The position numbers and the translations under genes were made by a program. The notes below the pieces were generated by a model that made no database searches, was not told where the DNA came from, and was given only the letters and a program-made list of their open reading frames with translations. Positions 1 through 12,239 of a stretch of DNA of 64,000 nt are shown piece after piece (position 1 is the first letter of the stretch; the number at the start of each line of letters is the position of its first letter). The DNA lies in the NCBI GenBank assembly GCA_036927565.1, contig JAYESD010000004.1, forward strand, positions 163,405,697-163,469,696, in the 5' to 3' direction. The DNA is from Tuctoria greenei. Lineage: Eukaryota > Streptophyta > Magnoliopsida > Poales > Poaceae.

Positions 1-2019
1 TTACCTCCATTGCTTCCCGCATCTGCGCCAACGCTGCTGCCTAGGTTTGGATCGTGGCCTCCATCGCGATCCTTTGGCGTTCCGTCTCCCTCCTTTCCTC
101 TTCATGTCGCCTTTCGTTTTCTTCTACAGTTTCTCGGAGGGACTGCATCTCAATGTCCCTCTGCGATACGCGGTGACCTCCCGTGCCCGAAGCCTGCGTG
201 GAGCTGCCTCTCGCAGGTCTCCCCGCCCTCGAGTCGACAACTCCGTCGAATATGGCGAGCCTATAAAAAGAGAGTCAGTAATATGAAATTGAAATATCTT
301 GAATACTTTGAATTGAAAACGATAAAATGACTTGTAAACTCACCTTCTGTGTGCTTTTCCACCACCGGTTGCATACGCGGCTTGAGGATCGATCGGTTGA
401 CGTTCCCAATCAAAATCCTCGCCGTGTATCTTCCTAGCCTCCTCCCCGTACTTAGCCTGCAAAACAAGAAAACCGTGTAAGCTCAACAATCTATATAGTT
501 ATATTTAATATGAATGATTTCTAAACTTACCGACTGCTCGGCTGCAGCCTGACTGCACCCCGTCGGCTGAGAAGGGTCCCTGTGACCTCTCTTCCAGACC
601 TCAGCAGGGGTGGGCGGCACCCCCGTCTCGCGCTCCTGTCAATACATGTTAGTATGAACAATATATTATTAATATATAAACATAAGTTACACACACTTAC
701 CATGCGTTTAGCTAAATGCAAGTGGTTATCTTGCCCGTGCCTGCTCTTCCCCTCCACCCCTCTGCAGTCTCGAGCCTTCTCAGACTTAGCTTTAAACTTG
801 TCGCTAGCCCAGTAGCGACAAAGGGCCCGAAATGCATCGGTCTGACCCTGCAACCAGCTCACGTGGCCCTGCACATAGTTGGAAGTCGTTAAAAATACCA
901 TCGAGGCAATTATCAGAAAAAAATACTTACTACACTCCACGTACCTGCGCGTACTCCTCCTCCGTCAGGTGCCTCTCGCTCTCTTGCCGGAAGTGTAACA
1001 CGTGCTGCTGGTTCACCTTCAAGTGCTCATTAATAATTTGAACACGGGCGTTCGACAAAGCTTGTCGAAGCGCCTTGGCAGCATTGAAGTGAAACACTCG
1101 CCTCGCATCCTCAAACAGGCGACGGTCGTTCGGGTCCTCTAAAGTATATCTTGCCTGCGATAAAGAATATATTGAAGAGATGTTCACTAAAAGAGTTGTA
1201 ACTTAGAAACTTTTTTAACATACTTACCATAAAATCGGCCCATACGGCCTCCTGAAGGTTGCCGTGCTCCTGGTGATGGACGCGTGTGTAGTCCTCCCAC
1301 GAAAGAGCGGGCACCCCGTCGATGACCCCGGGATAGTGCAAACGCACTATGGACCCGAGGACACCGTTCACCAGTCTGTGGTGTCTCTCACCGGTGAAAG
1401 ACGTGTCGTACCAAACCCTGTAAGATATTTATGCATTCATTACTTAAGTAAACAAAAGAAACTAAAATTGAACACGATAATTTTTATTACCTGTCTCCGA
1501 CTGGACGAATCACGATCCTCTGTGAACTCTGTGAAGGGACCGTGGGAGGACTGACAAAGTGAGTCCTCCTCGTCCTCCGCGTCTGCTGGGGTGCCACGTC
1601 AGGTGACCCAGACGGCTCCTCACCAGCCGAGTCAAAGGCCTCAGGAACAAACTCATCGCCAGCCGGGGGCTGGCTGGCCGAGGGCTGGCTGGCCGAAGGC
1701 TGCCTCGCCGAGGGCTGGATGGTCGAGGGCTGCCTCGCCGAGGGCTAGCTCACCGAAGGTGCCGCAGCCTCTGAGTCAGTCGGTGAGGACTACAACATTC
1801 AAATGATTCATAAGTAAGTTTAATATGAATTTGAATTTAAAGAATTTGTCAAAAACGAGTGACATTTACCTGTGACGAAGCTCTAGAGCTGGTCTGAACG
1901 TGCCCCAGCAGCTGAGAGCGTCTGCTGCCAGTCGACGAGGCACCAACGAAAGTGTCCTCAGGTCTAGAGGGGTAGAAACCCCTCGTCGGCGGCGCCTTCT
2001 TACCCTTCTTTGACGCCAT
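1..2019 (-). pseudogene. CACTA second gene, Transposase_24 (TNPA-like) protein, broken, 3' end cut by window edge
   Basis: I can follow eight exons on the minus strand by GT/AG borders: 2019-1870, 1789-1491, 1417-1228, 1154-945, 868-701, 634-531, 456-344 and 260 to beyond 1. The product starts MASKKGKKAPP, a basic N-terminus. Exons 3-5 encode the Transposase_24 region, including LSWEDYTRVHH, EAVWADFM, ARRVFHFNAAKALRQ, LTEEEYAQVRG and RALCRYWASDKFKAKSEKAR. Exon 8 is Glu/Arg-rich coiled coil. In En/Spm the corresponding protein binds subterminal repeats and helps transposition; that role is inferred here from family and position. Exon 2 has an in-frame TAG at about 1744-1746, so this copy cannot make the full protein unless that exon is skipped. 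The start is about 90 bp downstream of the transposase stop, on the same strand. Confidence 0.8.
1655..1747 (-). repeat. Short tandem repeat in Transposase_24 gene exon 2
   Basis: About five degenerate units of 15-18 bp encode Gln-Pro-Ser-Ala repeats (QPSARQPSTIQPSARQPSAS and similar). The premature TAG lies at the 5' edge of the array. It looks like a low-complexity linker expanded by slippage. Confidence 0.75.
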
Positions 2020-2109
2020 CCTGTTGTAATTAGATAATTAGTAAATATGCAAATAAAATATACAAAATTCATGTTACTATCTTCAAGAAAACATTACTTG
2101 TAGTCACTT

Positions 2110-5100
2110 TCAAAATTCATCAACATCATTGTCATGTGTCTGTGCCCTACTCCTTAAACCAGCCCAACGATCTTCCATCGTGGCCTGTTCTAATTTTCGT
2201 TTTCGCATATCATCTGCCTCTATATCTTAAACGTCTTCAACATCTCCAACTAATTGATTGAGTCCTGCACCAAGCTCGACGATAAAAGTGTCTGGCAACT
2301 CTTCTTCTTGGTACACTTCTTCAACGTCTTCGCTATCATGGTAACCATCATCCCCAGGAGTATATAGCCGCTCACGAGGATTCACCTTATATACCACCCA
2401 CCAAGCACTGAGCTTCGTGCATGGATAAGGTAGATAATACACTTGTTCAACTTGATGTGCAAGAACAAATGTATCGTAACCTCATAGTCGGTCCTTATGT
2501 TTCACTTCCACCATTCCAAATTGGTTTTCTCGAGTTCCATGAGTACGATCAAACCAGTCACAGTCAAAGAAGACAACTCGAAGGGTATTATTTCCGGTAA
2601 AAGTAAATTAAAGGATTTTGTTAATGATACCATAATAATCGGTTAAATTCCCTTGAGTATCCATTGCTCTCGTCACAACACCGGAATTTGATGTTGTCGT
2701 GAGAGGACGATGAGCTTCAAAATGAGTTGTACGGAATTGGAAGCCATTTACGTCATATCGACCATAGCTTCTAACATTCACCAATCCATAAGATAGCTGT
2801 CGCAAATCTTCATGGACATTGTGAGTCCGACACTGTTATAAAAGATGAGAGAATATTACATAATACTTCTTTAATAATAGTAATTTATAAAACATAGAAG
2901 ACGAGAGAATATTACATATTCTCGAAACCAAGATAGAAAACTCTGCCCCCCATTTATTCCTTCCTTTCGCATCGCTTCTACTTGTTTGGTCGTAGGTTGA
3001 TGCCTATGTGGCCAATATTGTCTGTGGAACTCGCTGAACATGAAAAAACATCTTTTAGAGTACATGTGTAGCAAAATATGTCGATTAGCATAAACGTAGG
3101 AGAAACACTTACTCGAAGTATTCTTGCATGCCTTCTATATTTGCGTACATGTAGAGTAAAGCAACAGTCCTTTCCTGTTCGGATAGCACGTAGGTCGTGT
3201 AGCTACCAACGGTGGCGCCTCTCGTTTGAAAAATGGAAAGGTCGCTTAGAGGGGGTGTTTCGTCCACATTGTACCGCATCGCCGAAGTATTGATATTGTT
3301 TTCTTCCGCAAAGTAGACACTTGAAAAGTATCCTACTTCCTTAAGAGCATATGCTTCAGCGATGCACCCTTCCACCCTTGCCCTGTTGCCAACCATTGGT
3401 TTCAAATATCGTAGCGCTCTTTCAATGTGATACATCCACCTATATTGCACAGGACCGCCAACTTTAGCTTCGAATGGAAGATGGATAAGCAGATGTTGCA
3501 TTGGATTGAAGAAACCCAGTGGAAAAAAAATTTCCATCTTACATAAAAGTATGGGTATCTCCTTATCTAACTTATCCATCATCCCGATCTTGATTTCTTT
3601 AGCACAAAGCTGTCTATAGAAATAGCTGAGCTCGGCTAAAACCTTCCACACCGCATCATCTAGATAGCCTCAGAACATAACAGGTAGGAGTCTTTCCATT
3701 ATAATATGATAATCATGACTCTTCAACCCAGTGAGGTTTCCTGTGTTAACATTTACGGCTCGTTTCAGGCTAGCTGCGTAACCATCTGGGAATTTCAAAG
3801 TTTTCATCCATTTCATAACTTCTTTCTTTTCTTTCGATCGAAGACAGAAAGAAGCACGTGGCTTTCCACCACTTTCAGAGATTTCAAGAGTTGGACGGTG
3901 ACAAATGTCTGCCAAATCTAGTCTAGCTTTATAATTGTCTTTTGTTTTGCCAGGCATATCCATGCAAGTGCTTATGATACTTTCTCTCGTATTACGCTCC
4001 TGATGCATGACATCAATGTTGTGCATTAGAATCAACGACTTCACATATGTTAGCTCCCAAAGTCCACATATGTGAGTCCAATTGTGTTCCTCTCCATAAC
4101 CTACGAAATATCCAGGACGACCTTCATCAGGCACCAGTTTGTCCAACATATCAGAAATTTCTGACCTGTTGAGACGCTTCGGTGGTCCTTTAGTGACAAC
4201 AATTTTCTTTCGAAAGACATGCCTCTGCTACCTAAATATATGATTCGAGGGCAGCCAACGTCTGTGACAATCGAAGTAAGATATTTTGCCTCCATGAGTT
4301 AGTCGAAAACAATCCTTGTCTGAAGCACATATCGGACACGTCAGACGACTGTGAGTGCTCCATCCGGAAAACATGTCGTATGCCGGCAAATCATGGATGG
4401 ACCACAAATAAGCAGCTCGAAGGTTGAATTTCTGCTTCTTGTAACTGTCGTACGCTTCGACTCCTGTCCACAAGACTTTCAATTCTTCGATCAGCGGTTT
4501 TAACATCACGTTGAGACGTGACCCGGGATGATCAGGTCCAGGTACAATGAGGCTGAGAAACATGAACTCGTTCTTCGTACAAAAAGCAGGTGGCAGGTTG
4601 TACGGAATGACAAAGACAGGCCAACATGAGTATGGCGTGGCGTTCGTACTGAATGGTGAGAATCCGTCTGTCGCTAATCTGATGCGAACATTCCTGGCAT
4701 CACGAGAAAAGTCTGGATCGAAACGGTCTAGCGCCTTCCATGCATCACCGTCGGACGGATGCGTCAAGAATTCTTTGTTCTCACGTTTACCTTCTTTGTG
4801 CCATCTCATGTGTCTTGCGGTTCTTTTTGAAAGAAACATCCACTTCAACCGAGGTGTCACAGGCAAGTAACGAAGCTGCTTATGTGTGACATCTGTCATC
4901 ACATTTTCGCCATCATCATTAACAACTTCGACATACCTCGATTTACCACATTTCAAGCACATCTTCTCATTGGCGTGCTCTTTCCAGAATAGCATGCAGT
5001 TGTCTGGGCACACATCAATTTTCTCATACTTCATACCGAGACCAGATATCTTGATCTTTGACTGATACATATCTGGTGGCGCTTTGTGAGGTTGTGGAAG

Positions 5101-5618
5101 GATATCGCAAATCAATTTCATGAGATCATTGTAGCAGTTGATGGAAAAAAGTACTTGGACTTAATTGCCATAAATCTGGTCAAGAAAGCAAGTACGGTCA
5201 CAGCCGTGTGTTCATGCAACGATTCTTGTGATTTCTTCAGCTCCTCAAAGAACTTCTCTGCCTCATTTGTAAGAGGATCATCCGCTTCAAGAGCTTCTAG
5301 CATCTCATCCATCCTATCAACCTCTGTTATATCATCATCCTCATCCACTTCGGCTATGACTCGAGAATTAGTCTCGCCGTGGAAGGTCCATACTTCATAA
5401 TGTGGAGTGAAACCGTTTCGACATAAGTGTAACGAAAGCTCCAATCTCCTCAAAAACTTAGTGTTCCGGCATTTTGTACATGGGCACCGCACCATATCTT
5501 CCGTTGATAACGAAAATGCTCGATCCAAAAATTGATCTAACTTGATAAACCACTCATCTGAGTGACCACCAGTTCTGCTCTTCCAGCCAGTATACATCCA
5601 ACTGCGGTCTTCACCCAT
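2110..5618 (-). pseudogene. CACTA TNP2-type (Transposase_21) transposase, broken
   Basis: This is the main transposase gene, reading leftward from ATG at 5618 (MGEDRSWMYTGW). The N-terminal transposase-associated domain has CPCTKCRN and NGFTPHYEVWTFHGE (about 5600-5370). The Transposase_21 core follows (about 5090-4250), with EKMCLKCGKSRYV, ATDGFSPF, VPGPDHPG and LTCPICASDKDCF. Next come a DUF4218 region (about 3650-3113, GFFNPMQHLLIHLP, VQYRWMYHIERALRYLK) and a DUF4216 C-terminus (about 2805-2227, FFDCDWFDRTHGTRENQFG). The frame is lost near 5125, in a run of six T that fits one lost base. In-frame stops lie at 4228-4230, 3670-3672 (CGA to TGA is the likely change), about 2608, about 2484 and 2227. 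Introns appear to interrupt the DUF4218-DUF4216 part. The family excises and inserts the element by binding its ends; this copy is dead. Confidence 0.9.
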
Positions 5619-5720
5619 GTTTGACTCTGCAGTTTAATGTGAAAGAAATTGTCGTTAATGTATTGTTGTGTTATGTCACGGCCCTACAACCTAGGTAGAT
5701 AGATCCTAAACCCACCCAAG

Positions 5721-5910
5721 AGTGACCGAGTGGAGCGTGCTCATGACGAGACGCGTGATCCAGATTCGAACGAAATTTCGGCAGCATAACCCCGCTGTTC
5801 TCCACTGCACGCCCGAAAATGGTGCAGCAGAGAACAACAGGGTTACGCCACAGAAATCTCGTCCAAATCCGGACCCGCGTCTCGTCACAAGCCACGCCCC
5901 CTCGGTCACT
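5721..5910. repeat. Fold-back (imperfect inverted repeat) upstream of transposase
   Basis: Two arms of about 90 bp (5721-5810 and 5823-5910) are imperfect reverse complements. The left arm runs from AGTGACCGAGTGGAGCGTG and the right arm ends CCCCCTCGGTCACT. A short spacer of about 12 bp separates them. It lies upstream of the transposase start, in the likely 5' transcribed region of the CACTA element, so RNA from it could fold into a long hairpin. It may be part of the element or a small insert. Confidence 0.7.
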
Positions 5911-5946
5911 CCGAGGCTGTCCAAAAAAGGGACAATTCTGAACCTA

Positions 5947-5979
5947 CACGTCTCACATGCCAATGGCATGTGAGACGTG
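5947..5979. repeat. Perfect 16-bp palindrome
   Basis: Two perfect 16-bp arms (CACGTCTCACATGCCA and its complement) are separated by a single A. The site is immediately beyond the larger fold-back. No function can be assigned. Confidence 0.85.
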
Positions 5980-6339
5980 CCGATCCGAAACGGGTAATAC
6001 ATTGCTATAGGTTATGTTGCTCATTTTCATTTTCAGGTCATTTAAGAGAGAGGAAAGAACTAGAGAAAGAGTGAGAGGAAAGTTTGTCTCAGATGACAAT
6101 TCCACAATGGCTTTAGGGTTAGCTGCCGTAGATCAGAGATGAAACCACTTCGTCGGAGTACTCCATCCACGCGCAGGTGCTTGCCATCCTCACCGTCGTC
6201 GTTCGCCTTCGTGCCTGTCTACACGCATACTTTACCTTACCACTAAATGGGCCTTGTCGGGCCTTGTCAAGCTGGTCCGAAGCCCATTTATGTATATATA
6301 GTACTTGAACACTCAAGCAATCAAAATTAAGCAATTCAA

Positions 6340-6745
6340 CGACCCTTCAAATAAACCTAAGCATAATTTAAAAAACTAAGCAATTCAATAAACCTAAACA
6401 TAACCATAATTCAAATGAGAGCAATTTACTTCAATAAACCTAAACATAACGAGAGCAATAATACAAATCTTAAACATTATTAAATTAAACCTAAGCATAT
6501 ATAGTAACATTAAGATCCAATTAACAACTAATTAACAACTAACTAATAATTAATTAGAATGGTAAACTATTAACAACTAACTAACAATTAATTGTAATTC
6601 AAACCTAATTAGCAACTGCTAACAATTAATGAGAATTAACAACTAATTAACAACAACCTAACAATTAATTCGCATAACAATTAACAACTAAATAGCATAA
6701 CAACTAATCATCAATTAACAACTAATTATCTCGAAATTAACAACT
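6340..6745. repeat. AT-rich low-complexity stretch
   Basis: There is no coding capacity. The stretch is built from variants of AATTAACAACTAA and CTAAACATAA words in irregular tandem order. It directly abuts the GC-rich block, giving a very sharp base-composition step near 6750-6770. Confidence 0.7.
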
Positions 6746-6764
6746 AAATGCCTACTTTACTTGT

Positions 6765-7215
6765 GCGGCGTGGAGCAACAGGCCGACGGCTTCGGACGGA
6801 CGGCGGAGGCGTTGGAGGAGGCCGGCAGCGCTGCTGTCTGGGGCCGGGGGCGGCAGGGGCACGTCGACGTCAGGCGCGGGGGGCGCGGCGGGGCCGTGGG
6901 CGCAAGGGGGCCGGGGGAGGCGGGGTCGGGGGCCAGGGGCCGGGGGCGGCGAGGGGCTAGGGGCGGCGGGGGGACAGGGGCGCAGGAGCTGGGGGCGTAG
7001 GGGCCGGGGGCGCAGGGGTCGAGGGCGGCGGGGGGGCTGGGGGCGGCAGGGGCGTGGCGGGCTGGCAGCGGGGGTGCGGCTAGCGGCGGGGCCGACGGGC
7101 CGATGGCGAGGGTGCGGTGGGGCCGGGGGCGCAGGGGCGGCGGGGGCCCGGGGGCGGTGGGCGCGCTGGGGGCGGCGGGGTCGGGGCGCGGCGGGGTCGG
7201 GGGCGGCGGTGGGGA
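6765..7215 (-). promoter_or_regulatory. GC-rich block near CACTA 5' end, similar in position to the En/Spm downstream control region
   Basis: About 450 bp is extremely G-rich on the plus strand, with GGGGGCGGCGGGG-type runs throughout and many possible G-quadruplexes. It is CpG-dense. It lies between the subterminal repeats and the transposase gene. En/Spm has a GC-rich, methylation-controlled downstream control region in this place. The match here is by position and composition only. Apparent open frames inside it are composition artefacts. Confidence 0.5.
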
Positions 7216-7254
7216 ATTGTGAATGAAGAGTCAGGGCCGGAGGGTCCCGATATT

Positions 7255-7565
7255 AGACTTAGTTTGCGACGGCTGCCTTAATTGCGACGGCCTTACTTTA
7301 GGGCCATCACAATTAATTCCTATTTGCGACGGCCTTGTACTGGCCATCGCAAATATGGCATTATTTAGGACGACTCCTTTAATTGCGACGGCTCTAGGGT
7401 TGGCCGTCGCGAATAAGGTCTTATTTGCGATGGCCAGACCTACAGCCGTCGCAAATAAGTCCTTAGTCGCGACGACCCTTTTATTTGCGACGGCCAGAGG
7501 AGGGCCGTCGCAATTTAAGCTGTTTGCGACGGCTGGCCATCGCAAATAAATAAGGCTGTCGCAAA
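7255..7565. repeat. CACTA subterminal repeat array
   Basis: Roughly 13-15 copies of TTTGCGACGGCC or its variants occur in both orientations (for example at 7322, 7386, 7482 and 7528). In CACTA elements such arrays are the binding sites of the TNPA-type protein, which here would be the product of the gene at 2019-1. The symmetry makes both strands look open for about 100 codons, but neither is a gene. Confidence 0.85.
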
Positions 7566-7573
7566 TGATCGCG

Positions 7574-7585
7574 TTTCCTGTAGTG
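7574..7585 (-). repeat. CACTA terminal inverted repeat
   Basis: TTTCCTGTAGTG on the plus strand is CACTACAGGAAA on the minus strand, the diagnostic CACTA end. The partner end is outside the window. Confidence 0.9.
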
Positions 7586-7670
7586 CTTATGTGGGCATAT
7601 AACTAATCCTCACTCGACTACTTCATAGTTTTCAAAAATAGGCGCTTTTCAAGCGTGCTATTCCCAATAC

Positions 7671-7683
7671 GGCTCTGATACCA
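7671..7683 (-). other. Primer-binding site of retrotransposon H
   Basis: The minus strand reads TGGTATCAGAGCC, complementary to the 3' end of initiator tRNA-Met. It is preceded by TAACT and by an LTR end in CA. Confidence 0.85.
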
Positions 7684-10600
7684 AGTTATGGGGACCAGTG
7701 GTTCACACATTCTAGGAATCACATTGGGTGGTGCCGTGCGATGCGGCACCCAACAGCACACAAGAAAAGTCTTACAAGATAACCAACACAAATATTTTAT
7801 TTCACAAGATAATCCTCTTTTACAACATAATATACAACGCAACGGAAAATATATACTCATACTCTCAACTAGCTATGCACAAGAGAAGTCGTCCATACCC
7901 ACGGACGCTTCTCACTAACAACACGAAACAGAGAGCAGCGGCAAGGTTTCCGTAAGAGATACATCTCGGCAAGCTCGAGGTCTCACGGACAACTATAACA
8001 TAAGCATAAGCTAATAATACCTGCAAAAATCACAATATAGCAATCGTGAGCACAAGGCTCAGCAAGACTTAACCGTCTCACCTAAACATGAAACTCTACA
8101 TGCTGGAACTTTAAAGACTGGGAAGCTTAATTTGCAGGAATGGACTCGCCGAAAGTAGATCCTTAGTGGTTGATTTTAAAGTAGCATACGCAATCCATGG
8201 GCATAGCATCATTGTGAATTCCACAATCAAACAAGAAACGCTTCACTCACGATGATACTTGCTCAAAGTTGCATAAGCCTTACTCAAGTTAAATGTTTGA
8301 AAATTGTAAATTTAATTATGCTATCTCTATAGCAGCCAAGGTTGCAATACAAGAATTATTCATAACAGCATATTCATAATCTTTCCATTCCTCTTTCTTA
8401 CTACATTAAGACTTAGTGTCCAAGTATGCTCAATCCATAACCACGAGCGACGGTTATTCGAATCAAAAACACCCGGACTGCACGACACGTACGCCCATAC
8501 TCGGAGTTGCATCGGCACACTCCACTGATGTCGTACGCAGCCACCTTTCCCCAGACTCAACAACATCGAAACAGTTGGATCGACCCAAACAATGATCTCA
8601 CCTCAAGGTGCATCTCCATTGTGAGATGTTCTTGAGTAAGTTACCTCCCACTGTACTACCAGCCGACAGCTTAAGCCGATTGAAAAGGTTCTAACATAGG
8701 ATCCTCAAGGTACATCGGTTTCTTGGGTTCCATATAGCCAGTATGCAGCTGGTGCAGTTCAAACTTGTCCAACAGGGCCAAGCATGAGACGGGCCTTAAT
8801 CGACACAGACGGGGCTACCAATCCATCTCTCAACACCTGCCTCGTCATTACCGACCCAGGCACGACGTGAGCAAACCAACCTACACAAATCCTCGTTCAC
8901 GTCTCATATTAAAGAGTTAACGTTATGGTAACAACTCGCGAGTAGGTATCCCTCACTCGACTTCTCTCGCAAGTAGAATTCAACTACTTGACTTGTGATC
9001 AATAAAAATGTGACCAATCTCGCGAGTAGTATCCACCATACTCGACTTCTACCGATCTTCTAACTAAACATTAAGCATAGCAATCTAACTTGAGGGAGTC
9101 TTATACTACCCATCCACTCCAAGGATATTTGGTCATGCATGTGGAGTATTCAATCATCATAGACATAATGCACATATCAAGTCTATTCAATACAGTGTGT
9201 GTAAAAGCAAAACATTAAAAGGCTCTTAAATGCAAACCGGGGCTTGCCTTTAGGTTGCGATAAAAGTCAGCGATGATCAGTTAGTAGCCTTCGCCGATAA
9301 TTCACGCCACAGCAGATCCAATAGAGAATTCCTCTCCTCCAGGTTGTGCTTCTCGTTGGTCACCTTCGTCGCGAACACTATCGAAATGATATGCAATTAA
9401 GAGATTGCAATTACTTATTATGAAAATTGAAGTTTATAATAACTCAAGAAGGATTTATATTAGTTAGTACTTGAAGTTCTGTTGCTAGACGGGACAGCAA
9501 CAGAAAGGAAACAAGATAAATTTAGGCAATGGACATATGAGGTGAAATAGATATTGTTTTGTACATAGGGATGTGATCTCAATTTATACAGGTTCAACAG
9601 ATGGTCTGAGCCTGAGAAAATTACAATGAGTTTATATGGTCATGAAGGAATAACCAGGTAAGTTTCAGATACAGAAAATGAATATATTGGCCTACAAAAT
9701 TTCTTAAGTATTTAGCCTTATCTGAATTTTTGTTGTAATTCTGGAGGTGTATCATGGCTACCAGTGGTTGTATCATACATAGGGGGTCTCACTGGTTCTA
9801 TGACAATTTGTATCATAATTTTCTAAGCATTGTATTGTGATATATTGAATTTAGAAGTGGGGATATTTAAGTGAATTGTTTCTGTTGTTTTTGGGCATTA
9901 TGTGATCAGTTAGGAAAATCTTTAGATTCCACTAGGTTAATAAAATCCAATGAAGCTGAAATTTTTACAGGAATTCAGAAATACACTATAAAACATTTTC
10001 GAAATATTCAAATTTTTCTATGATGTGAATCATCAGATAAAAATCAAACATGATTTTGCTTTAAAGGGCTCTACATGAAAATCTAGGGATTATCATGAAG
10101 ATTTGGTTGTAGTTCTGGTTGGTGTGGATAAAGAGAAAACCAACAAAGTTGTTTTTACAAATTTTGAAGCTTTATACTGAGAGATATTCAATTTAGAAGT
10201 TTGCATAAGTTTCTGTACAAATTCTAAATGAATTTGACTATTGTTATGTGCATAGAGAATACACAGGTGATTTGACCATGTAAATGAAGTCTAATGACCC
10301 TGAAATGTTTGCTGGGGTTCAAGGATATTCAAATAAAGGCTCTGGAAAAATTTGGTATTTTTTCAAAGAGCAGAACTATAGAATTAATTATATAAGCATT
10401 TTTTTATTTGAATTATGTATAAATTCATATGTACATTCATACAAATAAAAGTGCTCCACTGGAAAGTACTCTTCATGATGGTTCTAACAAAATTTATTTG
10501 GGAATTTTTTGACAAATCTACTAGCCATGGTGAATTTCAAAATATTGGGTAGTTTCTGCAATTATTTCTCTATTGGAAATTGACTCGGCTGTTGACAGTG

Positions 10601-11665
10601 AGCCCACTATTTAAAATTGGCCATTGGGATTGAAGCAACACCGTGGTTCACAAAGTATTCCTGCAGCCACACTTGATTCCGCGCCACAAACTGATCCGCA
10701 GTTTCGCAACAGGGGCTGACAAGTGGGGCTGGCCCGGGGTCTTCTTCAACCTCGGTCAGGGGCCGAGCGGCGGCGCCCAACGGTGGACCCGGCGGTGCTC
10801 CTCTCTGGTGGCTTTTACCCTGCATCTTCCTGCCCTCAAATGGCCGCCTGTGCCTAACTCCACACGGGAAGAATGCTGGTGTGGTCAGGGAAAACCAAGG
10901 AGGGCTGGAAACAGTGTCTCCACGACGGCGGCGGTCGGCAAGGCTCCGGCGAAGTCGCTCGGTGTACAGAGAGCACCATAGCACTCGGGGTTTGATCAAA
11001 AGGCACCAGTGGGCGATGAGGAACAAGAATATGAAATAGAATCGGGGAGAAATCGACTGCAAAAAGGATTACACCGGTGACCTAGGTCGAAAGGTCTGGC
11101 CATCGCAAGAACTCGGATTCTAGCGAGTATGGTTGATTAAAATTGACGTCGTTTGATCCTAAAGGTCCGTCGGAACATGAGGATTCTATTATGTAGTTTA
11201 ATTAGAATTTTTTTTTGATTTGGAAACTGAATTCCTATGCCGAAGTTTCTCTGTTCTTGAGAACGGCCGAAGTAAAAACTTCGCACACCGGTTGAACCGT
11301 GTCCTGACTGGAATAGGACCTGTGGGGAAAGTAAAGTAGGATCTGGGCGAACCTTATTGCACGCTGAGCGATCTGGGAGTAAGCCCGAAGTGTTGTACCA
11401 CCGTGGAAATCACCGCGACGGTTGAAACAGAGGAAAAAGAACTTGCGTCTGGCACCGTCGGTAGAGGAAGAAGGTGACGGGTTAGCAGCTCAGGGAGGTT
11501 GAGGACTCGACGGCACACCCTTCTGCTGCCAGAGGCTGGTGTGCAAACGCTTGCAGTGGATGGAAAACGTGGAACGGGAGGCGGCCATGGGGAGCTAGAG
11601 CAGAGCTGCGCTGGGAGAAGAACTGCCGACCAGAGGCAAAGGAATGAAGAAATGGCACCAAGCTG

Positions 11666-11676
11666 GGTTTTATAAG
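11666..11676 (-). promoter_or_regulatory. TATA-like promoter in LTR H
   Basis: The minus strand reads CCTTATAAAACCC, a good plant TATA box, about 1.1 kb into the LTR from its 5' end. It would leave about 3.9 kb of R/U5, which is long, so the assignment is tentative. Confidence 0.5.
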
Positions 11677-12239
11677 GGCAAGGGCAGCTGTGGACAGTCT
11701 GTGGAGAGGAGGTGGCACATGCAAATGGAGTGGTGTCGCCATGGGAGAAGCAGAGAAGTGAAACACGTTCAGCTTAGCTCCATCTCTGTATGGCAAGTGG
11801 GTCCCACAGCCCCCTCCACTCAAACCTTCTCTGTACCAAGAAATATCCCACCAACTTGTGTCCAAAATTCATGAAAAATTGTAGATAGGCTCAAACAAAT
11901 ATCTAGGATCTGATTCTGAAATTGGATTTCAAGTTTGGATATGTTTCATGTGAAATTCAAATTTGAATTTGACTAGAATTCAATGTACCCATTGAATTAA
12001 ATACAATTAGTGCTCCAAATATTATGAAAATTTACAGGGGTGCTATTTGGAATATTTGCAATTAAATGGTGAACTCTGATTTTTATCTTGGCAAAGTTTC
12101 AACATGAGTTAAATTTGAATCTTTGAATTCTCTCAATTGAGGTTTAAATTGGTTTGAATTTTTTAGATTCTAGTTAAATTTATTTTTCCCCTCCAAACTT
12201 CAATATCTCCCATCTGAACTTTGCCTTTGTAATTTAGGG

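Larger units (their letters stand above)
1..7585 (-). mobile_element. CACTA (En/Spm) DNA transposon, 5' part, left end outside window
   Basis: The element reads on the minus strand. Its 5' terminus is CACTACAGGAAA (reverse complement of 7574-7585), the usual CACTA terminal inverted repeat. Inside it, in order, lie an array of GCGACGGC-type subterminal repeats (7255-7565), a GC-rich block (6765-7215), an AT-rich block, a fold-back (5721-5910), a TNP2-type transposase gene (5618-2110) and a Transposase_24-type gene (2019 to beyond 1). This gene order is standard for autonomous plant CACTA elements. The 3-bp target duplication at this end would be 7586-7588 (CTT), but the other end lies outside the window, so it cannot be checked. 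Several nonsense codons in both genes indicate that the copy is inactive. It sits in the leader of retrotransposon H. Confidence 0.9.

Noticed and set aside
6748..7000. Gly/Arg-rich frames in the GC-rich block
   Set aside because: Composition artefact of G-run DNA; several frames are open at once.
7231..7549. Open frames of about 105 codons on both strands
   Set aside because: Both arise from the symmetric GCGACGGC subterminal repeats of the CACTA element.
10607..11062. 151-codon minus-strand frame in LTR H
   Set aside because: No early ATG, no recognisable domain, and it lies in the middle of a probable LTR. Kept as noncoding.
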